This document shows, one piece after another, positions 16,483 through 24,686 of a stretch of 64,000 nt of DNA. The translations under genes were made by a program, and so were the position numbers. The notes below the pieces were generated by a model. That model worked only from the letters and a program-made list of their open reading frames with translations, searched no databases and had not been told where the DNA came from. The stretch lies in the NCBI RefSeq assembly GCF_004010325.2, contig NZ_SADR02000003.1, positions 298,401 to 362,400 on the forward strand. Direction: 5' to 3'. Position 1 is the stretch's first letter. Every line of letters begins with the position of its first letter. Source of the DNA: Mesorhizobium sp. M00.F.Ca.ET.216.01.1.1. Lineage in GTDB: Bacteria; Pseudomonadota; Alphaproteobacteria; Rhizobiales; Rhizobiaceae.

Positions 16483-17591
16483 TCCGCGGCCTCCCTTTTT
16501 TCTTCGGCCCTACCGGCGCGTTCGCGGGCGTCGTGCTCGGCGCGCATGCGGCGCACCAGGTCGAGCTCGGCCTGGAAGTCGACATAGTGCGGCAGCTTCA
16601 AATGCTCGACGAAGCCGGTCGCCTGGACATTGTCTGAATGCGAGATGACGAACTCCTCGTCCTGCGCGGCGGCGACGACATCTTCGCCGAATTCCGAGGC
16701 GCGCAGTGCGCGGTCGCACAGCGCCATGGCCATCGCCTTGCGCTCACTCTGGCCGAAGACGAGACCGTAGCCGCGGGTGAATTGCGGTGGCGCCTTGGCC
16801 GAACCCTTGAACTGATTGACCATCTGGCATTCGGTGACGCGGATTGAGCCGAGCGGCACGGCGAAAGGCAGCTCCGGCACTTCCAGTTCCAGCTCGACCT
16901 CGCCGATGCGGACTTCGCCGACAAAGGGGTGGTTGCGGGCATAGCCGCGCTGGGTGGAGTAGCCGAGCGCCAGCAGAAAGCCCTCATCGCCGCGCGACAG
17001 CGCCTGCAGGCGGATGTCGCGCGCCATCGGAAATTCCAGCGGCTCGCGGGTGATGTCGCCGGGGACATGATCCTGCGGCATGTCGCCGTCGGGCTCGATC
17101 AGGCCTTCGCGGGCGAGGATCGCTGAAACGCGCGGCATGACTTCGGAATCGCCAGCGCGCTGCAGCGGCTCTGCGACATTGCCGCCGGCGGCAAGCTCAG
17201 GATCGAGCAGGCGGTGGGTGTAGTCAAAGGTCGGGCCGAGCAACTGGCCGCCGGGCAGGTCCTTGTAGGTCGCCGAAACGCGCCGCTCGGCCAACATCGC
17301 GCCGGTGTCGATCGCCCTGGTGTAGCCGAAGCGTGGCAGCGTTGTGCGATAGGCGCGGACCAGGAAGATCGCCTCTATCATGTCGCCGCGTGCCTGGACG
17401 ATGGCGAGTGCCGCCAATTCGCGGTCATAGAGCGAGCCTTCGCTCATCACCCGGTCGACGCCGAGTGCCAGCTGCTCGACGATCTGGTCGAGGCGAAGCG
17501 CCGGCACGGAACGATCGCCGCGCCGGCGATCGGCGAGCAGTCTGTGGGCATTGGCGATGGCAGCTTCGCCGCCTTTTACCGCGACATACAT
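16479..17591 (-). CDS. phnI: C-P lyase core subunit PhnI
   Basis: 370 aa, usual family length. PhnI displaces adenine from ATP to form ribose-1-phosphonate 5-triphosphate, together with PhnG, H and L. The ATG at 17591 (MYVAVKGGEAAI) is the conserved family start and lies 1 nt past the phnH stop; the frame is open for another 22 codons inside phnH but that is overlap only. The C-terminus has HYVDFQAELDLVRRMRAEH. It overlaps phnJ by 4 nt. Confidence 0.95.
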   Translation of the reverse strand: MYVAVKGGEAAIANAHRLLADRRRGDRSVPALRLDQIVEQLALGVDRVMSEGSLYDRELAALAIVQARGDMIEAIFLVRAYRTTLPRFGYTRAIDTGAMLAERRVSATYKDLPGGQLLGPTFDYTHRLLDPELAAGGNVAEPLQRAGDSEVMPRVSAILAREGLIEPDGDMPQDHVPGDITREPLEFPMARDIRLQALSRGDEGFLLALGYSTQRGYARNHPFVGEVRIGEVELELEVPELPFAVPLGSIRVTECQMVNQFKGSAKAPPQFTRGYGLVFGQSERKAMAMALCDRALRASEFGEDVVAAAQDEEFVISHSDNVQATGFVEHLKLPHYVDFQAELDLVRRMRAEHDARERAGRAEEKREAAE

Positions 17592-17592
17592 T

Positions 17593-18204
17593 CTACGTCT
17601 CCATCGTCTTGATGTGCGTCGTGCGCGGTAGGCAGGCGACGCCGTCAGGGCCGGCAAGGATGATGTCGACGCCGCGCGGAAAGCGCTGGTTGTTCTGCTT
17701 CCACTGTTCGACGAAATGACGCGGCATCTGAGCCGGCGCGATCGTCATTGTCAGTTCAATGCCGGGGCCTTCGAGCAACAGAGGCGTGCCAGAGACGAAA
17801 TCGCTGACCTGCAGGATCAGTGTGGTGGAACGGTCGGGATAATCCTGGGTGCCTTGCGAAAAGCCGTCGAGCGCCATCATTTCGGCCGGCGAGGCAATCA
17901 ACGCGAAATGGGCATCGGCCGGCGTATTGGCCAATGGCGCACCGGTGTGGAAACCAAGCCAGGATTTGACCGCAGGGGAGGCCTGCAAAGCAGGGTCGAG
18001 CCAGTGCGGCGTGTCGTTGTCGCAAAGCGCCAGCACGATAGCGCCGGTGGTGGCCGACAGCGGCGCCGGCGGGCGGGCAAACACCGGCAGGGGCTGCAGC
18101 GTTCCGGGCCGCGCCATTGCATCCATGACGGCGCGAAACACCATCTGCGCATTGAACACCGGATCGGCGAAGCCGCCTTCGATCGATTGCGTTGCGATGT
18201 CCAT
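17593..18204 (-). CDS. phnH: C-P lyase core subunit PhnH
   Basis: 203 aa. PhnH family, with the conserved N-terminal GGFADPVFNAQMVFRAVMDA, PGTL and C-terminal PRGVDIIL segments. It is a non-catalytic scaffold that dimerises inside the PhnGHIJ complex. Its start overlaps the phnG stop by 1 nt (TGATG), and its stop is 1 nt from phnI. Confidence 0.95.
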   Translation of the reverse strand: MDIATQSIEGGFADPVFNAQMVFRAVMDAMARPGTLQPLPVFARPPAPLSATTGAIVLALCDNDTPHWLDPALQASPAVKSWLGFHTGAPLANTPADAHFALIASPAEMMALDGFSQGTQDYPDRSTTLILQVSDFVSGTPLLLEGPGIELTMTIAPAQMPRHFVEQWKQNNQRFPRGVDIILAGPDGVACLPRTTHIKTMET

Positions 18205-18665
18205 CAGTCTTCTCCGCGCACCATGGTGAAGAAATCAACCTTCGTTGCCGCCGTCTCGGCCCGACGCTGCTCACGCGCCTTGGCCTGTGCCGCCTGCAAC
18301 GGCGCGACGATCCTGGTCTCGATCTCGCTGCGATGAGCTGGATCCTGCCAGAGCGCGTCGGCGATCGCCGCCAGCCCCGCTTTTTGCTTGTCGCGGCCGA
18401 GTGTGTAGCAGTGGCCGACCTGCCCGGACGGAAGCCGCACCGTGGCGCGGGTGACGGTTGCCTCGCCGACATTGAACGGTGCGCCGCCGCCGCCGACGCG
18501 GCCGCGCACGGTGACCAGGCCGGTCTCGGGACCGCGCAAGAATTCCGCCTCCGAAGGCAGGCCGGCCTCGTTCCAGAGGCGGACGATGTCATCGCCGGTC
18601 GACTGCGCCAGCGTCGCCATGACGGCCTTGCGCTCGGCCTGATCCCGCGCTTGCTGTCCTCGCAT
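18204..18665 (-). CDS. phnG: C-P lyase core subunit PhnG
   Basis: 153 aa. PhnG family; the central TGLVTVRGRVGGGGAPFNVGE and GHCYTLGRDKQKA blocks are characteristic. It is a small subunit of the PhnGHIJ core and the first gene of the operon. GGAGCTCC-type purines precede the ATG. Transcription should begin just upstream, in the short region that holds the predicted Pho box and PhnF operator shared with the divergent phnF. Confidence 0.94.
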   Translation of the reverse strand: MRGQQARDQAERKAVMATLAQSTGDDIVRLWNEAGLPSEAEFLRGPETGLVTVRGRVGGGGAPFNVGEATVTRATVRLPSGQVGHCYTLGRDKQKAGLAAIADALWQDPAHRSEIETRIVAPLQAAQAKAREQRRAETAATKVDFFTMVRGED

Positions 18666-18691
18666 GACCGGAGCTCCTTCTCGATCAAAAT

Positions 18692-18711
18692 TTGTCTATT
18701 GATATAGACAA
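18692..18711. promoter_or_regulatory. Predicted PhnF operator
   Basis: TTGTCTATTGATATAGACAA is a perfect inverted repeat with 8-nt arms and a 4-nt spacer. It resembles the GT-x-TA-x-AC operators of the HutC/PhnF branch of GntR regulators. A further half-site (CTATACAA) follows at 18712-18719. For phnG it lies just downstream of the predicted start point, an ideal place for a repressor roadblock. Confidence 0.65.
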
Positions 18712-18719
18712 CTATACAA

Positions 18720-18764
18720 ATTATATCTACTATCTAGCGTGTGTCCATGACGGGTGGATGACAT
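18720..18764 (-). promoter_or_regulatory. Predicted Pho box and -10 element for the phn operon
   Basis: On the minus strand, ATGTCAT-CCAC-CCGTCAT (18764-18747) matches the PhoB consensus CTGTCAT-N4-CTGTCAT at 12 of 14 informative bases. A perfect TATAAT follows at 18725-18720. The 21-nt space between them is longer than usual for PhoB activation, so one more degenerate PhoB unit may lie between. Confidence 0.55.
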
Positions 18765-18796
18765 GGGCGAAAAGATTGGGGAGATTGGGGGCGAAA

Positions 18797-19546
18797 ATGA
18801 TCGGGCGGCAGATGGCAAACAGCATCGAACGGCGCAGCGGCGTTTCGCTGTGGCGGCAGATCGCCGACCAGATCCTGCATTCGATCGCCGTTGGCGATTT
18901 CGCGGAGCATGCTGCGCTGCCGCCAGAGGTTGCGCTGGCCGAACGTTATGGCGTCAACCGCCATACTGTGCGCAGCGCCATCGCCGCGCTGGTGCAGGAG
19001 GGCGTGCTCAGGGCTGAGCAGGGGCGTGGCACCTTCGTGCTGTCGCGCAAGCGCCTATCCTATCCGATCGGCACGCGAACACGCTTTTCGACAGGCCTGC
19101 AAGGGCAAGCATCCGAACGCCTTAGCATTTTGCTTGAGTCGGCCGTCGAGCCGGCCAGCCGGCGCGTCGCCGAGGGGCTTGGTCTTGCCAAAGGCTCGAA
19201 CGTCATACGCCTGGAAACACGCGGCGAGGCCGACGGACAGCCGGTGTCGCGCGCCACCGGCTGGTTCGACGCGAAACGCTTCGCCGGCATCGATGCCGCG
19301 ATGGCGGAAACCGGTTCGGTCACCGCTTCGCTGGCGCGTTTCGGGGTCAGCGATTATCTCAGGCAATCGACAGTGCTGTCGGCGCGCCATGCGGATGCCG
19401 CCGATCTCGCCGATCTCGATCTGCGGCCGGGCGCCATCGTGCTGGTCACGCTCGCCGTCAACGTCACGCCGGACGGCCAACCGATCCAGTTCGCCGAGAC
19501 ACGGTTCCCGGCTGAGCGGGTCGAGCTCAAACTGTCGGCGCTTTAG
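18797..19546 (+). CDS. phnF: Phosphonate operon repressor PhnF (GntR/HutC family)
   Basis: 249 aa. GntR winged helix at about residues 15-80 (EVALAERYGVNRHTVRSAI is the recognition helix region), then a UTRA ligand domain from about 95 to 240. It is divergent from phnG, the usual position of phnF. The ATG at 18797 is chosen from the GGGG run at 18787-18791; ATGs at 18758 and 18812 remain possible. It should repress phn genes when phosphonate pathway ligands are absent, through the palindrome at 18692. Confidence 0.9.
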   Translation: MIGRQMANSIERRSGVSLWRQIADQILHSIAVGDFAEHAALPPEVALAERYGVNRHTVRSAIAALVQEGVLRAEQGRGTFVLSRKRLSYPIGTRTRFSTGLQGQASERLSILLESAVEPASRRVAEGLGLAKGSNVIRLETRGEADGQPVSRATGWFDAKRFAGIDAAMAETGSVTASLARFGVSDYLRQSTVLSARHADAADLADLDLRPGAIVLVTLAVNVTPDGQPIQFAETRFPAERVELKLSAL

Positions 19547-19595
19547 CCAACGTCGCAGGCCATCTGCAGGTGGCGCAGGAGCGCCTATCCCTGTC

Positions 19596-20615
19596 TCATC
19601 CGACCTGGATGACAGCCTTGATCAGGCCAGATTTTTCATGCGCCCAGCGGGCGAGGTCGCGCGGTGTGTCCGCAAGCGTCGTGTGATGGGTGACGAGCTT
19701 TGCCAGCGGCACCGCGCCATTGCGGATCGAGGCGGCAACGTGTTCGAAGTCGGCGCGCAGCGCGTTGCGGCTGCCGATCAACGTCATCTCGCGCTTGTGG
19801 AATTCGGGGTCGGAAAAGGCGATGTCGTCCTTGACGACGCTGACCAGGACCAGCGTTCCGCCATGCGCGACATGGGCGAAGGCCGACTGGACCGACTGGG
19901 TGTTGCCGGTGGCATCGAATACCACGTCGAAACCGTCGCCTTCGGTCGCGTCTCGCACCAGATCGGTGGCCGAGCCGCGTGAGCCGTCGAGGATCGAAAA
20001 GCCGAGTTCACCTTCGGCAAAACCCAGTCGTTCCGTGCTCATGTCGAGCAGCGTCACGTCGAACCCGGTGATGCGGGCAAACAGCGCCGTGCCGAGCCCG
20101 ATCGGCCCGGCGCCGATGACCAGCGTGCGTGCGCCGGGATGGCCCAGCGAACGCCGCACGGCGTGCGCGCCGATCGCCAGAAACTCGACGGCGGCGGCAT
20201 CCGCCAGCGACAGGCCGTTTGCCGGATAAAGGTTTTGCGCCGGCACCAGAGTCTGCCCGCACATGGCGCCGTCGCGGTGAACGCCGAGCACTTCGATCTT
20301 GACGCAACAGTTGGGTTTGCCTTGCCGGCAGGCGATGCATTTGCCGCAGGCGAGATAGGGGTTGATGACGACCGGTTCGCCGACGGCAAGGTCGTCGACG
20401 CCTTCGCCAACCTCCAGCACGGTTCCCGATACTTCATGGCCCATGATGCGGGGATAGGCGAGGAAGGGATGCTTGCCCTCGAAGATGTGGTAATCGGTGC
20501 CGCAGATGCCGACATGGCTGACCGCGACCAGCGCCCAGCCGGAAGGCGGTGCACCCGGCGCCGGGCGGTCTTCCAGGACAAGGTCGCCGGGCGACCGGCA
20601 GACTACGGCTTTCAT
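19596..20615 (-). CDS. Zinc-dependent alcohol (polyol/sugar acid) dehydrogenase
   Basis: 339 aa, medium-chain dehydrogenase. The catalytic zinc site is in GICGTDYH and GHEVSG. The structural zinc cysteines are in CGKCIACRQGKPNCC. The NAD motif is VIGAGPIGLG. The family includes sorbitol, L-idonate and galactitol-1-phosphate dehydrogenases. It is the last gene of the ABC importer operon, separated from the permease by a stem-loop (20641-20669). It probably performs the first oxidation of the imported sugar or polyol. Confidence 0.88.
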   Translation of the reverse strand: MKAVVCRSPGDLVLEDRPAPGAPPSGWALVAVSHVGICGTDYHIFEGKHPFLAYPRIMGHEVSGTVLEVGEGVDDLAVGEPVVINPYLACGKCIACRQGKPNCCVKIEVLGVHRDGAMCGQTLVPAQNLYPANGLSLADAAAVEFLAIGAHAVRRSLGHPGARTLVIGAGPIGLGTALFARITGFDVTLLDMSTERLGFAEGELGFSILDGSRGSATDLVRDATEGDGFDVVFDATGNTQSVQSAFAHVAHGGTLVLVSVVKDDIAFSDPEFHKREMTLIGSRNALRADFEHVAASIRNGAVPLAKLVTHHTTLADTPRDLARWAHEKSGLIKAVIQVG

Positions 20616-20640
20616 GCTTCAATCCAGTCTGTTCATGGCA

Positions 20641-20669
20641 CCGCCGGACCCGCGATGCCGGGCCGGCGG
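20641..20669. terminator. Stem-loop between permease and dehydrogenase genes
   Basis: CCGCCGG at 20641 pairs with CCGGCGG at 20663, with further pairing inside. There is no strong T-run in the operon direction, so it is more likely a processing or stability hairpin than a full terminator. Confidence 0.5.
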
Positions 20670-20684
20670 TTGTTAAAGGTAAGC

Positions 20685-21650
20685 CTACTTGCCGCGGCGG
20701 CGCAGGCCGTCGAAATAGACAATGACGATGATCAGCACGCCGGTGATGATGCGCTGCCAGAAGGCGTTGACGTTCAAGAGATTGGCGCCGTTATTGATGG
20801 TGGCGAGAATGAAGGCGCCGAGCAGCGGTCCGTGCACAGAGCCGACGGCGCCGAACAGCGAGGTGCCGCCGATCACCGACGAGGCGATTGCCTGCAACTC
20901 CCAGCCCTCGGCCTGGGTGGGATTGCCGATGCCGATGCGCGATGCGAGCAGCACGCCGACAAAAGCCGCGCACAGGCCAGACAGCGTATAGGCCATGTAA
21001 ATGGTGCGCTGGACGTTGACGCCGGAAAGCCGCGAGGCCTCGGCATTGGAGCCGACCGAGAACAGGTAGCGGCCCCAGCGGCTGTGATGCAGGAAGATGT
21101 AGGCGGGGATGCCGACCAGGATCACCATCCAGAACAGGTTGGGGACGCCGAGGGAGGAGCTGCGCGAGAACAGCTGGAAGGCGTCGTTGTTGATCGAGAT
21201 CGAGTTGCCGTTGGTCATCAAAAGGCCGATGCCGCGCAGCGAGGTCAGGGTCGCCAGCGTGATGATGAACGGCGGCAGACCCATCTTGACGATGCCGAAG
21301 CCATGGAACAGGCCGATGGCGACGCCGACTAAAAGTGTGATCAGGATGGCGAGGATAACCGGCACCCCGGCGTTGATCAGCATCGCTGCGATGACGGTGG
21401 CGAAGCCGACCACGGCGCCGACGGAAAGGTCGATGCCGCCGGTGATGATGACGAAGGTCTGGCCAACGGCCAGGATGGCGATCATCGAACCCTGCCGCAG
21501 CAGGTTCGAAATGTTGTTGGCGGAGGCGAAGCTCGGCGTCGCCACCGACAGGATGACCCACAACAGCACCAGCAGCGCCAGCAGTGTCAGCCCGAACAGG
21601 GCGTTATAGTTCCGCTTCGGTTTTTCGGCAGGAATCGCCTCGGTGCTCAT
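20685..21650 (-). CDS. Ribose-type sugar ABC transporter permease
   Basis: 321 aa RbsC/AraH-like permease with about 8-10 TM segments starting near residue 18. The characteristic block GQTFVIITGGIDLSVGAVVG lies near residue 65, and VIGGTSLFGA lies in the last third. It forms the channel of the importer with the ATPase upstream, whose stop codon it overlaps by 4 nt. Sugar specificity cannot be read from the permease. Confidence 0.92.
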   Translation of the reverse strand: MSTEAIPAEKPKRNYNALFGLTLLALLVLLWVILSVATPSFASANNISNLLRQGSMIAILAVGQTFVIITGGIDLSVGAVVGFATVIAAMLINAGVPVILAILITLLVGVAIGLFHGFGIVKMGLPPFIITLATLTSLRGIGLLMTNGNSISINNDAFQLFSRSSSLGVPNLFWMVILVGIPAYIFLHHSRWGRYLFSVGSNAEASRLSGVNVQRTIYMAYTLSGLCAAFVGVLLASRIGIGNPTQAEGWELQAIASSVIGGTSLFGAVGSVHGPLLGAFILATINNGANLLNVNAFWQRIITGVLIIVIVYFDGLRRRGK

Positions 21651-23200
21651 ATCTGTCCTCCCAGCTTTTCTTGTTTCTCGGCGAGCGCCTGAGTGAGAAT
21701 GTCCTCGTGATTGGCGGTGCGGAAGCCGTGCGTGGCCACCAGCTTGCCGCGCCGGAACACATGCAGCGTGTCGGCGAGCTCGTAGACCTCCGGCAGATAG
21801 GACGAGATCAGGATGATGCCGGCGCCTTTAGACAAAAGCGCGCCGAACAGGCGGTAGATCTCGGCCTTGGTGCCGACATCGACGCCGACCGTCGGCTCGT
21901 CGAAGATGAACAGCTTGGCGCCGTGCGCCAGCCATTTGCCGATGACGATCTTTTGCTGGTTGCCGCCGGACAGGCTGGAGGCGAGCGCATGACGCGTCGG
22001 CGTCTTGATCCTGAGGTTGGCGATCTGGCGATCCGCCTCGGCCTTCTCCTGCGTGCTGGAGATCAGCAGATTGCTCGATATGCGCTTGTAGATCGGCAGG
22101 TTGAGGTTGAGGCCGACCGGCAGGTTGAGGCAGAGGCCCTGGTCACGGCGGCTTTCCGGCGCCAGCGCCATGCCGAGCCGGATCGCGTCGTGCTCGGAGT
22201 TGACCTGAACCTCGTTACCTTGCCAGAAAATCTGGCCGGCCGACTTGCGATGGCGGCCGTAGAGCGTGGTGACGAACTCGCTGCGCCCGGCGCCGATCAG
22301 GCCGTAGAGCCCGACGATCTCGCCTGCGCGGACGGACATCGAGACATTTTCGAAGCCCTTTCCCGACAGGTTTCTCGCTTCGACAAGCGTCGCACCTGGT
22401 GTGAAATGCTCCTTGTGGTAGACCTGCTCGATCGAGCGGTTGATCATCATCTTGACCAGCTCGGCGTCGTTGGTTTCGGCGATGTTCCGGGTGCCGACCA
22501 GCGTGCCGTCGCGCAGCACCGAGACGCGGTCGGCGAGCTCGAACACCTCTTCCATGCGATGGCTGATGTAGATGATGGTGACGCCTTCGCCCTTCAGCCG
22601 GCGGATCAGCGTGAACAGCTGGTCGGCCTCCTTGCGGGTGAGATAGGCAGTCGGTTCGTCGAAGATCAGGAATTTGGTGCCGCGCACGGTGGCGCGCGCG
22701 GCGGCGATCAGTTGCTGCTGGCCGATGGTCAGGTCGCCCAGCACGACATGCGCCGGCAGGTCGAAGCCGAGATCGTCGATGATCTTCTGCGCTTCCCTGA
22801 CCATCGCCCGCTGCTGCAGGATGCCGAAGCGGGAATCCTCCTCGCCGAGGAACATGTTGGCGGCGACTGTGAGATGGCGGCACAGAACGACTTCCTGATG
22901 CACGGCATTGATGCCGAGCGCCATCGCCTCGTGCGGCGTCGCCAGTGCCTCCGGCTTGCCCTCCCAGATGACCTCTCCGGAAGTGCGCGGCATAACGCCG
23001 GTCAAAAGCTTGATCAGAGTGGATTTGCCGGCGCCGTTCTCACCGACGATGGCGTGGATTTCAGCGGCCTTGAAGGCGAGGTCAACCGGCTTCAGTGCGT
23101 GCGTGCCGGGATATCGCTTTTCCAGCCCTTTGAGTTCGAGGATCGTCCTGCCGGGTTCCAGCACGGGGGCCGGGTGCAATTCTTGCGCCGTCGACGTCAT
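21647..23200 (-). CDS. Ribose-type sugar ABC transporter ATPase (two nucleotide-binding domains)
   Basis: 517 aa. The N-terminal half has Walker A GENGAGKSTLIK, signature LTIGQQQLIAAARA and Walker B FLIFDEPTAYL. The C-terminal half has a degenerate P-loop (GLIGAGRSEF), signature LSGGNQQKIVIGKW and Walker B LFIFDEPTVGVD. This asymmetry is normal for RbsA-type proteins. The ATG at 23200 has GGGAGG 6 nt upstream; 20 earlier codons are open but have no ribosome site. It is coupled to the permease by ATGA overlap. Confidence 0.94.
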   Translation of the reverse strand: MTSTAQELHPAPVLEPGRTILELKGLEKRYPGTHALKPVDLAFKAAEIHAIVGENGAGKSTLIKLLTGVMPRTSGEVIWEGKPEALATPHEAMALGINAVHQEVVLCRHLTVAANMFLGEEDSRFGILQQRAMVREAQKIIDDLGFDLPAHVVLGDLTIGQQQLIAAARATVRGTKFLIFDEPTAYLTRKEADQLFTLIRRLKGEGVTIIYISHRMEEVFELADRVSVLRDGTLVGTRNIAETNDAELVKMMINRSIEQVYHKEHFTPGATLVEARNLSGKGFENVSMSVRAGEIVGLYGLIGAGRSEFVTTLYGRHRKSAGQIFWQGNEVQVNSEHDAIRLGMALAPESRRDQGLCLNLPVGLNLNLPIYKRISSNLLISSTQEKAEADRQIANLRIKTPTRHALASSLSGGNQQKIVIGKWLAHGAKLFIFDEPTVGVDVGTKAEIYRLFGALLSKGAGIILISSYLPEVYELADTLHVFRRGKLVATHGFRTANHEDILTQALAEKQEKLGGQI

Positions 23201-23304
23201 GACAGTCCTCCCAGAACTCGCCTCTCGATTGGCACGCGGCGAGGCCGGTCGCATCGCCAAGATAATTAAGCCGGCTAATTTCCAAGCTGCTTACGCGACA
23301 GTGC

Positions 23305-23328
23305 TTCCGGGGCAACGAGGCCCCGGAA
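23305..23328. terminator. Stem-loop downstream of the sugar-binding-protein gene
   Basis: TTCCGGGGC pairs with GCCCCGGAA around a 6-nt loop. It lies 22 nt after the binding-protein stop and before the ATPase gene. Hairpins at this place often protect the binding-protein mRNA end and lower downstream expression. Confidence 0.6.
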
Positions 23329-23349
23329 ACGGTGCGCCTATACCGGTGC

Positions 23350-24345
23350 TCAGTCGAGCTTCGGATTGAGCAGCGCGTCGATCTTCGGATCCTTCATGTT
23401 GGCTTTGGTGACGAGGTTGGCGCCGGTATCGACATTGGCCTCGACCTTCTCGCCCTTCGAAGCGGCGAGCGCGGTCTTGATGCCGTCATAGCCCATCCGG
23501 TACGGATCCTGGACGACGAGGCCGGAAATGACGCCGTCGTTGAGGAACTTGACCAGCTTCTCGTCGCTGTCGAAGCCGATCAGTCCGACCTTGCCGGCAA
23601 GGCTGTTCTCGGCGATCGCCTGACCGACGCCTTGCGCCATGATCAGGTTGGAGGCGAAGATGCCCTTGAGGTTCGGGTTGGCGGTGATCAGGTCGGTCGC
23701 GATGTTGAGGCCGGTGGTGGCTTGGCCGTCGGCGTATTTGTCGGCGACCAGCTTGAGGCCCGGATATTTGGCGGCGAGCTGCTCCTTGAAGCCCTGGGCA
23801 CGCTGTTCGAGCGATCCGGCGCCGGGAAGCGCGGTGATCAGGGCGACCTCGCCCTCGATCTTGCCGCCATTGGCTTCGCCGATAGCCGCCGCGAGGCCGT
23901 CAGCGGCGACGCGGCCGCCCTGGATGTTGTCGGTGGTCAGGAATGAGGTGAAGGCCTTGGAGTCGGCGCCGGAGTCGATGCCGATGATCTTGACCTTGGT
24001 GGCAGCCTCGTCGATCGGCTTGCCGAGCGCCTTGGCTTCGGTCGGTGCAATGACGACGGCGGCCGGGTTGCCTGCGACGGCGTTTTCAAGGATCGAGATC
24101 TGGCCGTTGACGTCGGTCTCGGCCTGGGCGCCGAGTTCCGGCACGTTGACGCCGAGGTCCTTGCCGGCCTTGCGGGCGCCGGCCAGAACGATCTGCCAGT
24201 AGAAAGAGGTGGTGTCCTTGACGATGATCGGAATGGTTGCGTCCGCCGCCGAAACCGGCGCCGAATGCATCACGCCGGCAAGCATCGAGGCGGCTGCGAG
24301 TGCCACGAATGCGCGGCGGTTGAGAATGCTGGTCACGAATTTCAT
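23350..24345 (-). CDS. Ribose-type sugar ABC transporter substrate-binding protein
   Basis: 331 aa. The signal peptide covers residues 1-33 (an RRAF pair is followed by a hydrophobic stretch, with cleavage after VSA). The mature part is a type-1 periplasmic binding fold of the RbsB class, with GIDSGADSKAF near residue 125 and NLIMAQGVGQAI in the second lobe. It is the first gene of a four-gene unit (binding protein, ATPase, permease, dehydrogenase). Upstream lies a 341-nt gap with palindromic operators. The ligand is probably a pentose, deoxyhexose or polyol. Confidence 0.92.
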   Translation of the reverse strand: MKFVTSILNRRAFVALAAASMLAGVMHSAPVSAADATIPIIVKDTTSFYWQIVLAGARKAGKDLGVNVPELGAQAETDVNGQISILENAVAGNPAAVVIAPTEAKALGKPIDEAATKVKIIGIDSGADSKAFTSFLTTDNIQGGRVAADGLAAAIGEANGGKIEGEVALITALPGAGSLEQRAQGFKEQLAAKYPGLKLVADKYADGQATTGLNIATDLITANPNLKGIFASNLIMAQGVGQAIAENSLAGKVGLIGFDSDEKLVKFLNDGVISGLVVQDPYRMGYDGIKTALAASKGEKVEANVDTGANLVTKANMKDPKIDALLNPKLD

Positions 24346-24573
24346 AAGATTCCTCCCTAAGTCGCCCGGTGAACGTTACGGAAGCTCCATTCGGGCAGGC
24401 GTGGTCCAAACGGAACTTTATCAATAAAAAACAGTTACCGCTTTTTGATAGTGCATCGGTTCGGTCGACGCAAGCGGTGTTTCGTACCGGTCTCCGTATA
24501 GCTAGGCGGGACGGGAGCCCTCCTTGCCGATCCTCATTGCCACGCTCAAACCTGCAGATCCTCTCTGATAGCC

Positions 24574-24609
24574 ATGGAATATTAATTCCATTCCATAGTC
24601 AATATGGAA
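24574..24609. promoter_or_regulatory. Array of TGGAAT/ATTCCA palindromes upstream of the sugar importer
   Basis: ATGGAAT-ATTA-ATTCCAT (24574-24591) is a perfect inverted repeat. TTCCATA-GTCAA-TATGGAA (24591-24609) follows directly. The sites resemble the TGGAAAT-N-ATTTCCA operators of IclR-type regulators, but no IclR gene is in the window. The rest of the gap 24346-24686 shows no gene. Confidence 0.55.
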
Positions 24610-24686
24610 TATTCATTCTTTTTTGAGATGCTTCCAGATCACATAGTTGGGCGTTTAGCCGCAGAGCGGATGCAGACCGCAGCGAA

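Noticed and set aside
21584..23269. A 561-codon open frame on the plus strand opposite the sugar ABC ATPase
   Set aside because: It is antisense to a protein with intact Walker and signature motifs; the translation is Arg/Gln/Asp-rich without known motifs.
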